A DNA stretch of 16,576 nt from an uncultured Oscillospiraceae bacterium (GCA_944387745.1 CALXGD010000009.1:1-16576); one strand, 5' to 3'; shown: positions 1 to 7,650, numbered from the stretch's first letter. The notes: a model not told the origin generated them from the sequence alone. Program-made: numbers and translations.

Positions 1-70
1 AGCCGTCCTCCATCACCGCCAGCCAGCGGCCCGCCACCCGCTGGGAGGGTTTCAGCTGCTGAATGACCAC
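1..70 (-). CDS. recX: RecX, regulatory protein of RecA (N-terminal 23 codons only)
   Basis: This partial gene begins seven bases after the recA stop codon and runs off the left edge of the window. The visible residues read VVIQQLKPSQRVAGRW followed by LAVMEDG, which resembles the usual RecX opening: a short strand, a basic stretch, then a strand ending in a DG turn. The start is taken as GTG because a GGGGAGGAG ribosome binding site lies inside the last recA codons about nine bases upstream, which implies translational coupling. RecX family proteins bind RecA filaments and modulate recombinase activity, and recX directly after recA is a common order. The call rests on position and a short N-terminus, so the rest of the protein must be seen to confirm it. 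Confidence 0.72.
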   Translation of the reverse strand, partial: MVIQQLKPSQRVAGRWLAVMEDG

Positions 71-76
71 AGGGGA

Positions 77-1186
77 TTACTCCTCCCCGTCCTCGAAGTC
101 GTCGGCGGACACGTCCACCGCCCGGCCAGCGGCTCGGGCGGCCGCCTGCCCCTGCTTGGACAGGAGCTTGAAGGAGTTCTGGCGGATCTTCTGCTCCAGC
201 TCTTCCGCCAGATCCGGGTTGTCCCGCAGATACTGCTTGGCGGCATCCCGGCCCTGGCCCAGGCGCAGCTCCCCCATAGCAAACCAGGAGCCGCTCTTCT
301 GCACCAGATCCAGCTTCACTCCCAGGTCAATGAGCTCGCCCAGCTTGGAGATGCCCTCGCCGTACATAATGTCAAACTCCGCCTCCCGGAAGGGGGGGGC
401 CACTTTATTCTTCACAATCTTGGCCCGGGTGCGGTTGCCGATGATCTCGGAGCCGCTCTTCAGGGCCTCAATGCGGCGCACATCAATGCGCACCGAGGAG
501 TAAAACTTCAGGGCCCGGCCGCCGGTGGTGACCTCCGGATTGCCGTAGACCACCCCCACCTTTTCCCGAAGCTGGTTGATGAAAATGACGATGCAGTTGG
601 TCTTGGCAATGCAGCCGGCCAGCTTCCGCAGGGCCAGGCTCGTCAGCCGGGCCAGCAGGCCCACGTGGGGATCGCCCATGTCCCCCTCAATCTCCGCACG
701 GGGGGTGAGGGCGGCCACTGAATCCACCACCACCACGTCGATGGCCCCGGAGCGCACCAGGGCCTCACAGATCTCCAGACCCTGCTCGCCGGTGTCCGGC
801 TGGGCAATGAGCATGGAATCGATGTCCACTCCCAGTGCTCTGGCGTAGGTGGGGTCCAGGGCATGTTCCGCATCGATAAAAGCCACCTCGCCGCCCTTTT
901 TCTGGGCCTCGGCCACTACATGGAGGGCAAGAGTGGTCTTGCCGGAGGACTCAGGGCCGTAGATTTCAATAATTCTTCCCCGGGGCAGGCCGCCGATGCC
1001 CAGAGCCAAATCCAGAGACAGGGAACCTGTGGAGATGGTGTCCACTGACACATCCACACTCTCCCCCAAGCGCATAATAGAGCCCTTGCCGTAGGCCCGC
1101 TCAATTTGGGCCACCGCCGTCTCTAGAGCTCTCTTTTTATCTGATGCGGGAGCCGCGCTCTCTACCGCCGGTTTCTTCGTCGCCAT
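77..1186 (-). CDS. recA: RecA recombinase
   Basis: RecA forms ATP-dependent filaments on single-stranded DNA, catalyses homologous strand exchange and promotes LexA self-cleavage. The 369-residue protein has the full family architecture: an N-terminal oligomerisation helix (about 18-36, [19 protein letters not shown]), Walker A GPESSGKT at 77-84, a Walker B strand ending [10 protein letters not shown] near 150-160, the [12 protein letters not shown] and TTGGRALKF stretches around DNA-binding loop L2, and an acidic tail ending DDFEDGEE. The first 17 residues are an Ala/Lys-rich extension slightly longer than usual. The ATG start has an AAAGGAG site nine bases upstream. recX follows at once, so the two are probably cotranscribed. 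No GAAC-N4-GTTC type LexA operator was found in the 188 bases upstream, and no convincing sigma-A promoter. Confidence 0.98.
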   Translation of the reverse strand: MATKKPAVESAAPASDKKRALETAVAQIERAYGKGSIMRLGESVDVSVDTISTGSLSLDLALGIGGLPRGRIIEIYGPESSGKTTLALHVVAEAQKKGGEVAFIDAEHALDPTYARALGVDIDSMLIAQPDTGEQGLEICEALVRSGAIDVVVVDSVAALTPRAEIEGDMGDPHVGLLARLTSLALRKLAGCIAKTNCIVIFINQLREKVGVVYGNPEVTTGGRALKFYSSVRIDVRRIEALKSGSEIIGNRTRAKIVKNKVAPPFREAEFDIMYGEGISKLGELIDLGVKLDLVQKSGSWFAMGELRLGQGRDAAKQYLRDNPDLAEELEQKIRQNSFKLLSKQGQAAARAAGRAVDVSADDFEDGEE

Positions 1187-1256
1187 GCTGCATTACTCCT
1201 TTGCCGCCGGCCCCTGTATGGTCTGCCGGTTTTGTTCTGTCTCAATATACCCTACA

Positions 1257-1364
1257 CTTCTGTCTATCCCATAAATCGGACTTGTGCTTTCACGGGATAG
1301 GAGCTGTGAGATATGAGGCAGAAGATATTTGCACCGGGCACCGCAGCTTCTGTCTCCTATCTTC
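1257..1364. repeat. Degenerate 7-base repeat cluster with imperfect inverted repeat, between prmC and recA
   Basis: The plus strand reads as five consecutive degenerate heptamers from 1296 to 1330: GATAGGA, GCTGTGA, GATATGA, GGCAGAA, GATATTT. The same motif occurs inverted on the minus strand at 1346-1363 (GATAGGAGACAGAAG core) and again at 1257-1270 (GGGATAGACAGAAG). The stretch 1310-1324 can pair imperfectly with 1348-1364 around a loop of about 23 bases, and CTATCCC at 1264-1270 pairs with GGGATAG at 1294-1300. No T-run follows, so it does not look like an intrinsic terminator. A related cluster lies on the other side of prmC. The cluster occupies the recA leader. Confidence 0.6.
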
Positions 1365-1374
1365 ACTCTCCGCT

Positions 1375-2238
1375 CTACTGATTGATGGTTCCCTCCACTA
1401 CCCGCCAAATACCCTGGGTATCGGCGGTGGTCTGGATCTGTTCAAAGCCGTTTTTTGCCATGATCTCCTCTACCTCCGGCGCTTGTCCGATTCCCACTTC
1501 AAACATGAGAGAGCCGCCCAGCCGGATCGCAGTTTTCCACTTGGCCGCAATCGCACGGTAAAAGTCCAGGCCGTCCAGCCCCCCATCCAAAGCTGTACGA
1601 GGCTCATAGTCCCGCACAGATACATCCAGGCCGTCAATATCGCCTGTGGGAATGTAGGGCGGATTGCACACAATCACATCAAAATCCCACAGGGCAGAGG
1701 GGGGTGGCTCCAGAGCGTTCACCGACAGACAGGTCACCCGGGCATTCAAGTGGTTGCGGCGCACATTTTGCTTGCAGACCCGCAGTGCGCCCTCCTCTAG
1801 CTCCCCCAGCACCACCCGGCACTCCGGGGCGTGGACCGCAATGGCCAGGCCCACACAGCCGCTGCCGGCGCACAGATCCAAAACCCGGCCGCCCTCTCCG
1901 GCGGCCTTCGCCTTCAAAATTCCCCGTTCCGCCAGTACTTCTGTATCGCTTCTGGGAACAAGCACATCCCGAGAGATGTCCAGTGGGACGCCGTAGAACT
2001 CCCACTCCCCCACAATATAGGCCACTGGCTCTCCTGCCAGCCGGCGCTGGACCAGAGTCTCCACCCGGCGCTCCAGCTCACCGGACACATACAGGGGCAT
2101 GTCCCGATAGAGCTGCTCCCGGCTCTTGTCGGAGGCGTAGCATAAAATCTCCCGTGCCTCCAACTGGGCCTCCTCCACCCCCGCCTTTTTCAGGCGGGCG
2201 CGGGTATCCAGATATAAGTTGTTATAGGTGGTGGCCAT
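1375..2238 (-). CDS. prmC: Peptide chain release factor N5-glutamine methyltransferase PrmC
   Basis: PrmC (HemK) methylates the glutamine of the GGQ motif in release factors RF1 and RF2 using S-adenosylmethionine, which raises termination efficiency. The 287-residue protein has an N-terminal helical substrate-binding domain (1-90), the linker VPRSDTE at 94-100, the SAM-binding loop DLCAGSGCVGLA at 121-132 and the catalytic NPPY at 192-195 within VIVCNPPYIP. I chose ATG 2238 because the GGGGG ribosome binding core is ten bases away. A GTG at 2247 is in frame but only one base from that core. The usual partner prfA is not beside it. Instead it sits between a DUF1385 gene and recA, flanked by heptamer repeats that place a 10-bp inverted repeat in its leader. 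Confidence 0.95.
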   Translation of the reverse strand: MATTYNNLYLDTRARLKKAGVEEAQLEAREILCYASDKSREQLYRDMPLYVSGELERRVETLVQRRLAGEPVAYIVGEWEFYGVPLDISRDVLVPRSDTEVLAERGILKAKAAGEGGRVLDLCAGSGCVGLAIAVHAPECRVVLGELEEGALRVCKQNVRRNHLNARVTCLSVNALEPPPSALWDFDVIVCNPPYIPTGDIDGLDVSVRDYEPRTALDGGLDGLDFYRAIAAKWKTAIRLGGSLMFEVGIGQAPEVEEIMAKNGFEQIQTTADTQGIWRVVEGTINQ

Positions 2239-2257
2239 TTCGTTCACACCCCCTTAT

Positions 2258-2319
2258 AAGATAGGAGTTAGAAGATATGGAAACGCCGCCGGTAAACTCC
2301 TATCCCTATCTTCTATCTC
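2258..2319. repeat. Second heptamer-repeat cluster with perfect 10-bp inverted repeat in the prmC leader
   Basis: GATAGGAGTT at 2260-2269 and AACTCCTATC at 2295-2304 form a perfect inverted repeat with a 25-base spacer. The left side continues as heptamers AGATAGG, AGTTAGA, AGATATG; the right side on the minus strand reads AGATAGA, AGATAGG, GATAGGA. AGAAGATA (2270-2277) and TATCTTCT (2306-2313) are a second complementary pair that cannot nest with the first. In a prmC transcript the hairpin would end only about six bases before the ribosome binding site. The motif matches the cluster at 1257-1364. Confidence 0.65.
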
Positions 2320-2344
2320 TTGGTAAAGCGCCCTCCCGGGCCCC

Positions 2345-2363
2345 CTGCGCGAGCCCAGCGCAG
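2345..2363 (-). other. Short GC-rich hairpin downstream of the DUF1385 gene
   Basis: CTGCGC at 2345-2350 and GCGCAG at 2358-2363 form a perfect 6-bp stem with a 7-base loop, about 50 bases after the DUF1385 stop codon in the direction of transcription. A GC-rich stretch follows rather than a T-run, so it is not a convincing intrinsic terminator. It may be a weak pause or RNA-protecting hairpin. Confidence 0.3.
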
Positions 2364-2409
2364 CAGTTCGCGTGGAAAAAGGAGCAGCAACGGAATGAGC
2401 AAGCTCTCC

Positions 2410-3396
2410 CTACCAGGCGTCCTCGCCCTTCACCTCGGGCAGCACCAGCTCCAGTGCTTTGATGCCCACTTCAATCATGGAGTCGTCGGGCTCAAAGGTG
2501 GTAAAGTTTTGCAGCCACAGGCCAGGAGCGGTCAAAAGCTTGGTAATTGGTCCGTCGTGGCGGCCCGCCCAGCGGTTGAACTCATAGCTCACCCCCACGA
2601 TGATGGGCAGCATCAACAGGTGAGCCAGGAACCGCAGCAGGGCGTGATGCACCGGCCAGATGGCAAAGACAATGGTGGACACAATAATAGAGATGGCAAT
2701 GACCATAAACAGGAAGCTGGTGCCACACCGAGGGTGGTGCCTGGGCTGAGCCCGCACATTCTCCACCGTAAGGGGGAGGCCCGCCTCATAGCAAAAGATG
2801 GTCTTGTGTTCCGCTCCGTGGTACTCAAACACCCGGTGAATGTCCTTCATTCTGGAGCACAGAGCCAGGTAACCCACAAAAATCATCAGCTTCAGCAGGC
2901 TCTCCGCCACGTTTCGGGCCAGCATGGAGTCCGTTACCAATGTGACTGCGCTGCCCAGCAAAGTAGGCAGCAGGAAAAACAGGCCAATGGACATCCCAAT
3001 TCCTAAAATCACCGCCAGAGTAACCACAACAGAGGCTGCTTTCTCACTTCCCAAGTGATTTTCTAGCCACAGATCAAATTTGGAGGGTTCCTCCGGCTCA
3101 TCCTCGTCCTCGGGGTAGAACTCCGCTGAGTACATAAGGGCCTTCACTCCCTCTACCATGGAGGCCACAAAGGTGACCACCCCCCGCAGCAGGGGGAGAC
3201 CCAAAATAGGATACCGGTCCTTAATAAATTTCAAATCGCTGACCCGGACGGCCAAGTCGCCCTCCGGCTTGCGCACCACAATGGCCTGTTTTTTCGGGCC
3301 ACGCATCATAATGCCTTCAATGAGGGCCTGACCGCCGCACATTGTTTTAAACTTCCCGGCGAGGCAGGCCTGAGCGCTGTTTTGTCTTTCTGACAT
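2410..3396 (-). CDS. DUF1385 family multipass membrane protein (YqhQ-like)
   Basis: This is a 328-residue member of the DUF1385 family, whose biochemical function is not known to me. The N-terminal soluble part holds GGQALIEGIMMRGP at 21-34. Hydrophobic segments follow at about 121-149, 167-180, 228-249 and 253-272. The family hallmarks are both intact: YHGAEHKTI at 192-200, containing an HxxEH arrangement, and HHPRCGTSF at 220-228. ATG 3396 is preferred over an in-frame TTG at 3432: an AAAGGAG site lies upstream at a slightly long 12-base spacing, and family homology begins after the ATG. A strong promoter at 3458-3486 is dedicated to it. DUF1385 genes often neighbour prmC in Firmicutes, as here. 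Confidence 0.9.
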   Translation of the reverse strand: MSERQNSAQACLAGKFKTMCGGQALIEGIMMRGPKKQAIVVRKPEGDLAVRVSDLKFIKDRYPILGLPLLRGVVTFVASMVEGVKALMYSAEFYPEDEDEPEEPSKFDLWLENHLGSEKAASVVVTLAVILGIGMSIGLFFLLPTLLGSAVTLVTDSMLARNVAESLLKLMIFVGYLALCSRMKDIHRVFEYHGAEHKTIFCYEAGLPLTVENVRAQPRHHPRCGTSFLFMVIAISIIVSTIVFAIWPVHHALLRFLAHLLMLPIIVGVSYEFNRWAGRHDGPITKLLTAPGLWLQNFTTFEPDDSMIEVGIKALELVLPEVKGEDAW

Positions 3397-3457
3397 GAGT
3401 ATAAGGTTCTCCTTTATTTCAGGGACAGGCAATCAAGCGGGCAAATACACCCACTGT

Positions 3458-3486
3458 ATTTTATCAAGCTTCGGACAAAAATGCAA
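3458..3486 (-). promoter_or_regulatory. Sigma-A promoter for the DUF1385-prmC-recA run
   Basis: On the minus strand, TTGCAT (3486-3481) and TAAAAT (3463-3458) are separated by exactly 17 bases. The -35 box lies ten bases past the histidine kinase stop codon, so this promoter separates the two-component operon from the genes that follow. Confidence 0.72.
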
Positions 3487-3495
3487 GTTTCCCCT

Positions 3496-4923
3496 TCAGT
3501 TTTCCACCGGCAGCCGGATGGTGACCAGGCAGCCGCCTCCCTCGGCATTGCCGATTGTCAGCTTTCCCTCATGGCGCGTCACGATCTCCTCGCACACCGC
3601 CAGCCCAATTCCGGACCCCCTGGCCTTGGAGCTACCCTTATAAAACTTATACTTCACATGGGGCAGCTCATCAGCCGGGATTCCTGGGCCGTAGTCCCGA
3701 ATACGGATCACGGCCTCCTCTCCGGATTGGGCGATGGACACGTCGATACGTTTGCCGGAGCCCCCATGCTTGGCGGCGTTGTCCAACAGATTGCAGAACA
3801 CCTGCCGCAGCCGCTCCGGATCCCCGGAGATGGGAATCATCTCCTCCGGACAGTCCTGATAGGTGAGCTCGATCCCCTCCCGGCGGAAGAACTCCCGATA
3901 GGTGTACACCGCGTCCTCCAGCTCCGCCTTCAGATCCAAAGGTTCCACCGACAGGGTAAACCGACCGTCGGAGATACGGGAGAGCTCCAGCAGCTCCTCC
4001 ACCATGTTCGTGAGGCGCCTGGCCTCGGACACAATGATGTCCATCCCCTTCTGAATATCCTCCGGATTCTTCAGCTCCCCGCTCTGAACTGTCTCCGCCC
4101 ACCCCGTAATGGCGGTGAGCGGAGTGCGCAGCTCATGGGAGACAGAGGAAATAAACTCCGACTGGGTTTTTTCTGACTGTTTGATCTTCAAAGACATATC
4201 ATTGATGGTATCAGTAAGCTCCCCAATCTCATCGTCGTACTTTTTTTCGATCTGCACGCCGTAGCTGCCGTCAGCGATGAGGCGGGCCGTCTCCGTGATG
4301 CTGGCCAGGGGCTCCACAATGGAGCGGACAAAGTACAGGTTGGAGAAGTACACCAGAGAGAGTACAATGAGCCCCAGCAGACAGGCCAGAGCCTCTGTCA
4401 GGGCAAACTGCTGATCAATGGCCTTAAGGGAGGTCACATACCGCACCACCGCCACCGTCTGCCCGTGGTAGATCACAGGGGCGGAGGCCGCCACGATCCG
4501 CTCTCTGGTGTCCGGGTCGGCGCCGATCCACACCTGGGTGTCCTGGGTCGCCAGAGCCTCCCGGATCTCCGGCGTATCCGGAGTGGTGCCAGCGGCCAGG
4601 TCGTTGCTGGAATACTGTACGGAACCGGAGGTATTCAAAAACTGCAGTTCCAGTTTTGTCTTTTCTTCAAAGCGCTGCACCGCATTCTGGGCGTTGGTCC
4701 AATACTGGCTTCTGGTATAGGAGGCAAAGCCCCCCGCCTGGGTTGTGGCCCGGCGCTTGAGGTCGTTCATGGTGGTGGAGTAATAGTAGCTCCAAATAGC
4801 AGCTGAAAAGGTGCCCAGCGCCAAGGCCAGCACCAGCAATACCACACCTACGCTGTTGATGAGCCACCGGCGGCGGATGCCTCGAATTTTCCGCTTATCC
4901 ATTACCTTGACTTTTTTGGCCAC
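3496..4923 (-). CDS. Membrane sensor histidine kinase (PhoR/WalK-like)
   Basis: This is the sensor of a two-component system. The 475-residue protein has a basic cytoplasmic N-terminus, a first membrane helix at about 21-46, an extracellular sensor domain at about 47-175, and a second helix at about 176-200. HAMP follows at about 200-250, then HisKA with phospho-acceptor H263 in SSVSHELRTPLTAITGWAE, and an HATPase domain. ATPase boxes are intact: N box N378-N382 (NLLDNAAKHG), G1 DYGPGIP at 410-416 and G2 GSGIGLAV at 436-443. The GTG start has AGAAAGGAGG seven bases upstream. Its partner regulator lies upstream in the same direction, but 195 bases separate them, unusually far for such a pair, and that gap can fold into an RNA structure. 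The signal is unknown; the upstream lipoprotein is a candidate partner. Confidence 0.94.
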   Translation of the reverse strand: MAKKVKVMDKRKIRGIRRRWLINSVGVVLLVLALALGTFSAAIWSYYYSTTMNDLKRRATTQAGGFASYTRSQYWTNAQNAVQRFEEKTKLELQFLNTSGSVQYSSNDLAAGTTPDTPEIREALATQDTQVWIGADPDTRERIVAASAPVIYHGQTVAVVRYVTSLKAIDQQFALTEALACLLGLIVLSLVYFSNLYFVRSIVEPLASITETARLIADGSYGVQIEKKYDDEIGELTDTINDMSLKIKQSEKTQSEFISSVSHELRTPLTAITGWAETVQSGELKNPEDIQKGMDIIVSEARRLTNMVEELLELSRISDGRFTLSVEPLDLKAELEDAVYTYREFFRREGIELTYQDCPEEMIPISGDPERLRQVFCNLLDNAAKHGGSGKRIDVSIAQSGEEAVIRIRDYGPGIPADELPHVKYKFYKGSSKARGSGIGLAVCEEIVTRHEGKLTIGNAEGGGCLVTIRLPVEN

Positions 4924-4942
4924 TTTGGCGCCTCCTTTCTCA

Positions 4943-5096
4943 GGATTTTATTGCAGCGCAGGGACTTGTCCCGGCCGGCCACCCAGGCGGGTTTGGAGCC
5001 CGCCCCTGTGAGCCACACCGAACACATGTGCTGCTCCCATAGGGGCATCGGCCCGAGGTGGATCAGGCAAGCCCGTCCTTACATGGACAGCAATCC
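4943..5096 (-). ncRNA. Candidate structured RNA or leader between response regulator and histidine kinase genes
   Basis: Read on the minus strand, nested complementary segments build a rod-like fold. GGATTGC (5096-5090) pairs with GCAAT (4954-4950) plus TCC (4945-4943). A small hairpin GTCC/GGAC lies at 5088-5075. GGGCTTG (5074-5068) pairs with CAAG-T-CCC (4968-4961). CCACC (5061-5057) pairs with GGTGG (4983-4979), and GGGC (5054-5051) with GCCT (4988-4985). GCCCCT (5046-5041) pairs with AGGGGC (5007-5002), enclosing GAGC/GCTC and CACA/TGTG helices. An alternative hairpin GGCGGG/CCCGCC (5004-4986) excludes some of these. The element ends about three bases before the kinase ribosome binding site. 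No open reading frame of note lies in it. I could not match it to a known family; 6S-like RNA is one possibility. Confidence 0.42.
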
Positions 5097-5118
5097 CCTT
5101 TGGGCCCGAATTAGCGGC

Positions 5119-5808
5119 TCAACTTCCCCACTTGTACCCATAGCCCCACACGGTGTTCACATAGGTGGGTTTTGTGGCGTTATCCTCGATCTTAATGCGC
5201 AGGCGGCGGATATTCACGTCCACAATCTTCAGCTCTCCGAAGTAGTCCTTTCCCCACACCGCATCTAAAATTTCCTCTCGGGAGAGGGCCTTCCCTGGAT
5301 TTTCCATAAACAATTTTACAATGCTGTACTCCACTTGGGTCAGCTTTACCCGGTGTCCATTTTTTTCCAGAGTTCGGTTGCGGGTGTTGAGAAGGAAGGG
5401 GGGCTGGCTGATCTCATCAGGGGAGGCGACCTCTTCCTCCCCGCCGGTCCGCCGGAACAGTGCGTCCACACGGGCGGTGAGCTCCGCCGGAGAGAAGGGC
5501 TTTGTCACATAGTCATCTGCCCCCGTCATTAACCCGGTGACCTTGTCCATCTCCTGGGTACGGGCGGTGAGCATAATAATCCCAATCTTACTGTCCATGG
5601 CCCGGATGCGGCGGCATACCTCAAAGCCGTCGATCCCCGGAAGCATGATGTCCAGAAGAGCCACCTTAATCCCCGGATCCTCTTTGATGCGGGCCAGAGC
5701 CTCTTCCCCTGTGGCCGCCTCAATGGTCTCATAGCCCGCCCGCTTCAGATTAATGACCACAAAGCTGCGGATATTTTCTTCATCTTCTAAAACTAGAATT
5801 TTTTTCAT
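5119..5808 (-). CDS. OmpR/PhoB-family response regulator
   Basis: This DNA-binding regulator is phosphorylated by the neighbouring kinase. The 229-residue length is typical. The receiver domain (1-118) has the acidic pocket E8-D9-E10, phospho-acceptor D53 in LLDIMLPGIDG, switch residue T81 in IMLTAR, and K103 in DDYVTKPF. After a linker (about 119-135) the C-terminal winged helix contains LTQVEYSIVKLFMENPGKALSRE-type helices and ends in the usual VNTVWGYGYKW hairpin. An AAGGGGAGA ribosome binding site lies about six bases before the ATG. It starts 31 bases after the lipoprotein stop codon, so the two are very probably cotranscribed from the promoter near 7430. Confidence 0.95.
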   Translation of the reverse strand: MKKILVLEDEENIRSFVVINLKRAGYETIEAATGEEALARIKEDPGIKVALLDIMLPGIDGFEVCRRIRAMDSKIGIIMLTARTQEMDKVTGLMTGADDYVTKPFSPAELTARVDALFRRTGGEEEVASPDEISQPPFLLNTRNRTLEKNGHRVKLTQVEYSIVKLFMENPGKALSREEILDAVWGKDYFGELKIVDVNIRRLRIKIEDNATKPTYVNTVWGYGYKWGS

Positions 5809-5839
5809 ATTTTCTCTCCCCTTGGGCTCCGCAGCGCCG

Positions 5840-7300
5840 TCAATCGGTCCAGCTGGTTTGAATCAGATGGAATGCCGACTGCAGCTGTGTGCTGTCCATA
5901 CCGCAGTCCCAGCCGCTCTCATAGAAGGCGGCGGCATACACCGCGTCCTCCTCCTCACGCAGAATAAAGCGACTGGAGGTCTCTGCCCGGCTGAACTGGC
6001 TGGTAAATTTGTAAATCACTAGGAAGGGGCTGGGGGCCCGCTGCCCATCCCCCCGCATGTGATAGAAGGAGACCGCCCTCTGTCCGGTGACGAAATCGTT
6101 TCTGCTCAGGGCAATCTGTCCCTTCCAGCTCTCCGGGACCACCAGATACCACCCGTCGGCAATGTTGTGGTAAGTGGTGCAGACATAGGATTTCTCCCCC
6201 CGGATGTCATATTGACCCCAGTCAATCAGCCAAAAATCAGACGCCGAGGTGTCGCTACCGCTGGGCAGCTGGATGGGCGTCGGCAGTTCCAGCACCCCGT
6301 CCCCATTCACGTCCGTAGGATCCAGATCTACATAGCGATCCAGGATCTCCCGGCTCACTCCGTTCTCATCCAGACTTAAATTGGTGAGAACACCCTCCTG
6401 ATAGGCCACCACATCCACCGTATGGTGGCCATCCGCCAGCTCACTGGAGATATACAGGGCGCGAACCGGGACATCCCCCTCCTCCTGAAGGAAATTCGTG
6501 TCCACATTTCGGATCCCGTTGCTGATAATGCCGGCAGACAGGGGGGCTGACTCCCGGGCCAGGAAAACGCCGTCCCGCCAGCCATAGATCTCCACCGCGC
6601 TGTTAGTCCCCGCCGGGTCCACCTGGATAACCGCAATCTCTGTCCTAGTATCCTGATCCAGGTCGTACAGTACATAGTAGGTGTAGGCGGTGGTCAGCCA
6701 TTCCTCCGCCCGGAGGGTGTCCGGCTGAGGCATCTGTGTCACCGTGAAGCTGGCCGCCTCAGAGGAATACACCATGGCCTGCTGGACATTCTGAGCCATC
6801 ACCTCCTCCAGAGAATAGGCCCCCAGAAGATAAGCGCCAGTGTTCATCTGCCAGCTGACCACAACCTCTTTATATCCGTTTCCGTTCAGATCCACATAAT
6901 CCACCCGGTAAATGGAGGAGCCGCTGCCCTCCACCACCGCGCTGGCCGTATAGGTGTCATCCTCTGATTTGGTAAAAAAGTAGATCTTCAGGGGGCGGTC
7001 CGCCTCGGGCACCCGGAAAAATGTGACAGCGGTCTCTGTGGAACCGTCTCCGTCCAGATCCTGTAGCTGGATGAGGGCGGTGTTGTCTCCGCTCATAACG
7101 GAGATGTCCTCCACCTCCACCCCATAAGTCTGGGACAGGCTGTTCTTCACATTGCGGATGGTCTGGGTCAAACTGAGATAATCCGCCGACCGCTCCGGGC
7201 TCCGGTACAGATCTTCCGGAGATTGAAAAAAGCAGCCGGACAGCATCAGGAGCAAAGCTGCCGTCCAACCTGCCGCCACCAAAAGCCGTCTCCTGAGCAC
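5840..7300 (-). CDS. Secreted lipoprotein with four EF-hand/FG-GAP-like calcium loops, in the two-component operon
   Basis: I do not recognise a named family. The 486-residue protein begins with a lipoprotein signal peptide: RRR, a hydrophobic core at 6-20 and lipobox LSGC with acylated C23, so the mature protein is anchored outside the cytoplasmic membrane. Four regularly spaced D-x-D/N-x-D/N-G type loops occur at 81-89 (DLDGDGSTE), 137-145 (DLNGNGYKE), 213-221 (DLDQDTRTE) and 330-338 (DVNGDGVLE). Each is followed by a hydrophobic beta-strand, as in FG-GAP or VCBS beta-propeller blades. The GTG start has GGGAGG seven bases upstream. It is the first gene of an operon with the response regulator and kinase, so a role in sensing or as a target of the system is plausible but inferred. 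Confidence 0.85.
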   Translation of the reverse strand: MLRRRLLVAAGWTAALLLMLSGCFFQSPEDLYRSPERSADYLSLTQTIRNVKNSLSQTYGVEVEDISVMSGDNTALIQLQDLDGDGSTETAVTFFRVPEADRPLKIYFFTKSEDDTYTASAVVEGSGSSIYRVDYVDLNGNGYKEVVVSWQMNTGAYLLGAYSLEEVMAQNVQQAMVYSSEAASFTVTQMPQPDTLRAEEWLTTAYTYYVLYDLDQDTRTEIAVIQVDPAGTNSAVEIYGWRDGVFLARESAPLSAGIISNGIRNVDTNFLQEEGDVPVRALYISSELADGHHTVDVVAYQEGVLTNLSLDENGVSREILDRYVDLDPTDVNGDGVLELPTPIQLPSGSDTSASDFWLIDWGQYDIRGEKSYVCTTYHNIADGWYLVVPESWKGQIALSRNDFVTGQRAVSFYHMRGDGQRAPSPFLVIYKFTSQFSRAETSSRFILREEEDAVYAAAFYESGWDCGMDSTQLQSAFHLIQTSWTD

Positions 7301-7428
7301 ACCCGTCCCTCCCTTCTAAAATCACTCTGCCCCACCGCAGCCGCACTCAGAGCATAAAATTCCGTTCTCTGTCAGACAAATATCGTGCGCAGACCACGCC
7401 TGTGTATTTTTGAGGCAAGATCTGGTTT

Positions 7429-7437
7429 ATTATAACA
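7429..7437 (-). promoter_or_regulatory. Extended -10 promoter for the lipoprotein/two-component operon
   Basis: On the minus strand TGT-TATAAT gives a perfect -10 hexamer with the TGn extension, about 130 bases before the lipoprotein start. The matching -35 (TATTCA, 17 bases away) is weak, as is common with extended -10 promoters. The rest of 7301-7743 holds a hairpin at 7543-7580 and the rfbA promoter, but no credible gene. Confidence 0.6.
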
Positions 7438-7542
7438 TAAAAGCTGGCAAATGAATATGGGATTTTTGAAAAACTTCTCCTTGCTCTTCTGGCGTCCCCG
7501 GCAGTTTCCACCCCAAGGCTTTCAAGATTTCCCAGTCACTTT

Positions 7543-7580
7543 TCCGCCTCCGGCCCGCAGCCCAGGCCGCAGACGGCGGA
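7543..7580. other. Hairpin in the divergent intergenic region
   Basis: TCCGCC (7543-7548) pairs with GGCGGA (7575-7580), and inside it GGCC (7552-7555) pairs with GGCC (7565-7568) around a 9-base loop. It lies between the two divergent promoters of this 443-base gap. Neither strand shows a T-run after it. Its function is unknown. Confidence 0.3.
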
Positions 7581-7621
7581 GAAAAATTTGCCTTCGTGCG
7601 CACAAAAGGAAATGGGAAGTC

Positions 7622-7650
7622 TTGCAATGGTCTATGGAACATGATATATT
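7622..7650 (+). promoter_or_regulatory. Sigma-A promoter for rfbA
   Basis: TTGCAA (7622-7627) and TATATT (7645-7650) are separated by exactly 17 bases. The predicted transcript start near 7657 leaves a leader of about 85 bases before the AGGAGG site of rfbA. Confidence 0.65.

Noticed and set aside
1187..1374. LexA/SOS box in front of recA
   Set aside because: I looked for GAAC-N4-GTTC and close variants on both strands. Only a half-site-like AGAAC occurs near 1215, with no symmetrical partner.
3433..3495. Terminator between histidine kinase and DUF1385 gene
   Set aside because: The 63 bases contain a clear promoter but no stem followed by T residues.
4986..5004. GGCGGG/CCCGCC hairpin as a terminator after the response regulator
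   Set aside because: No T-run follows on the minus strand. It is better read as part of, or an alternative to, the larger RNA fold.
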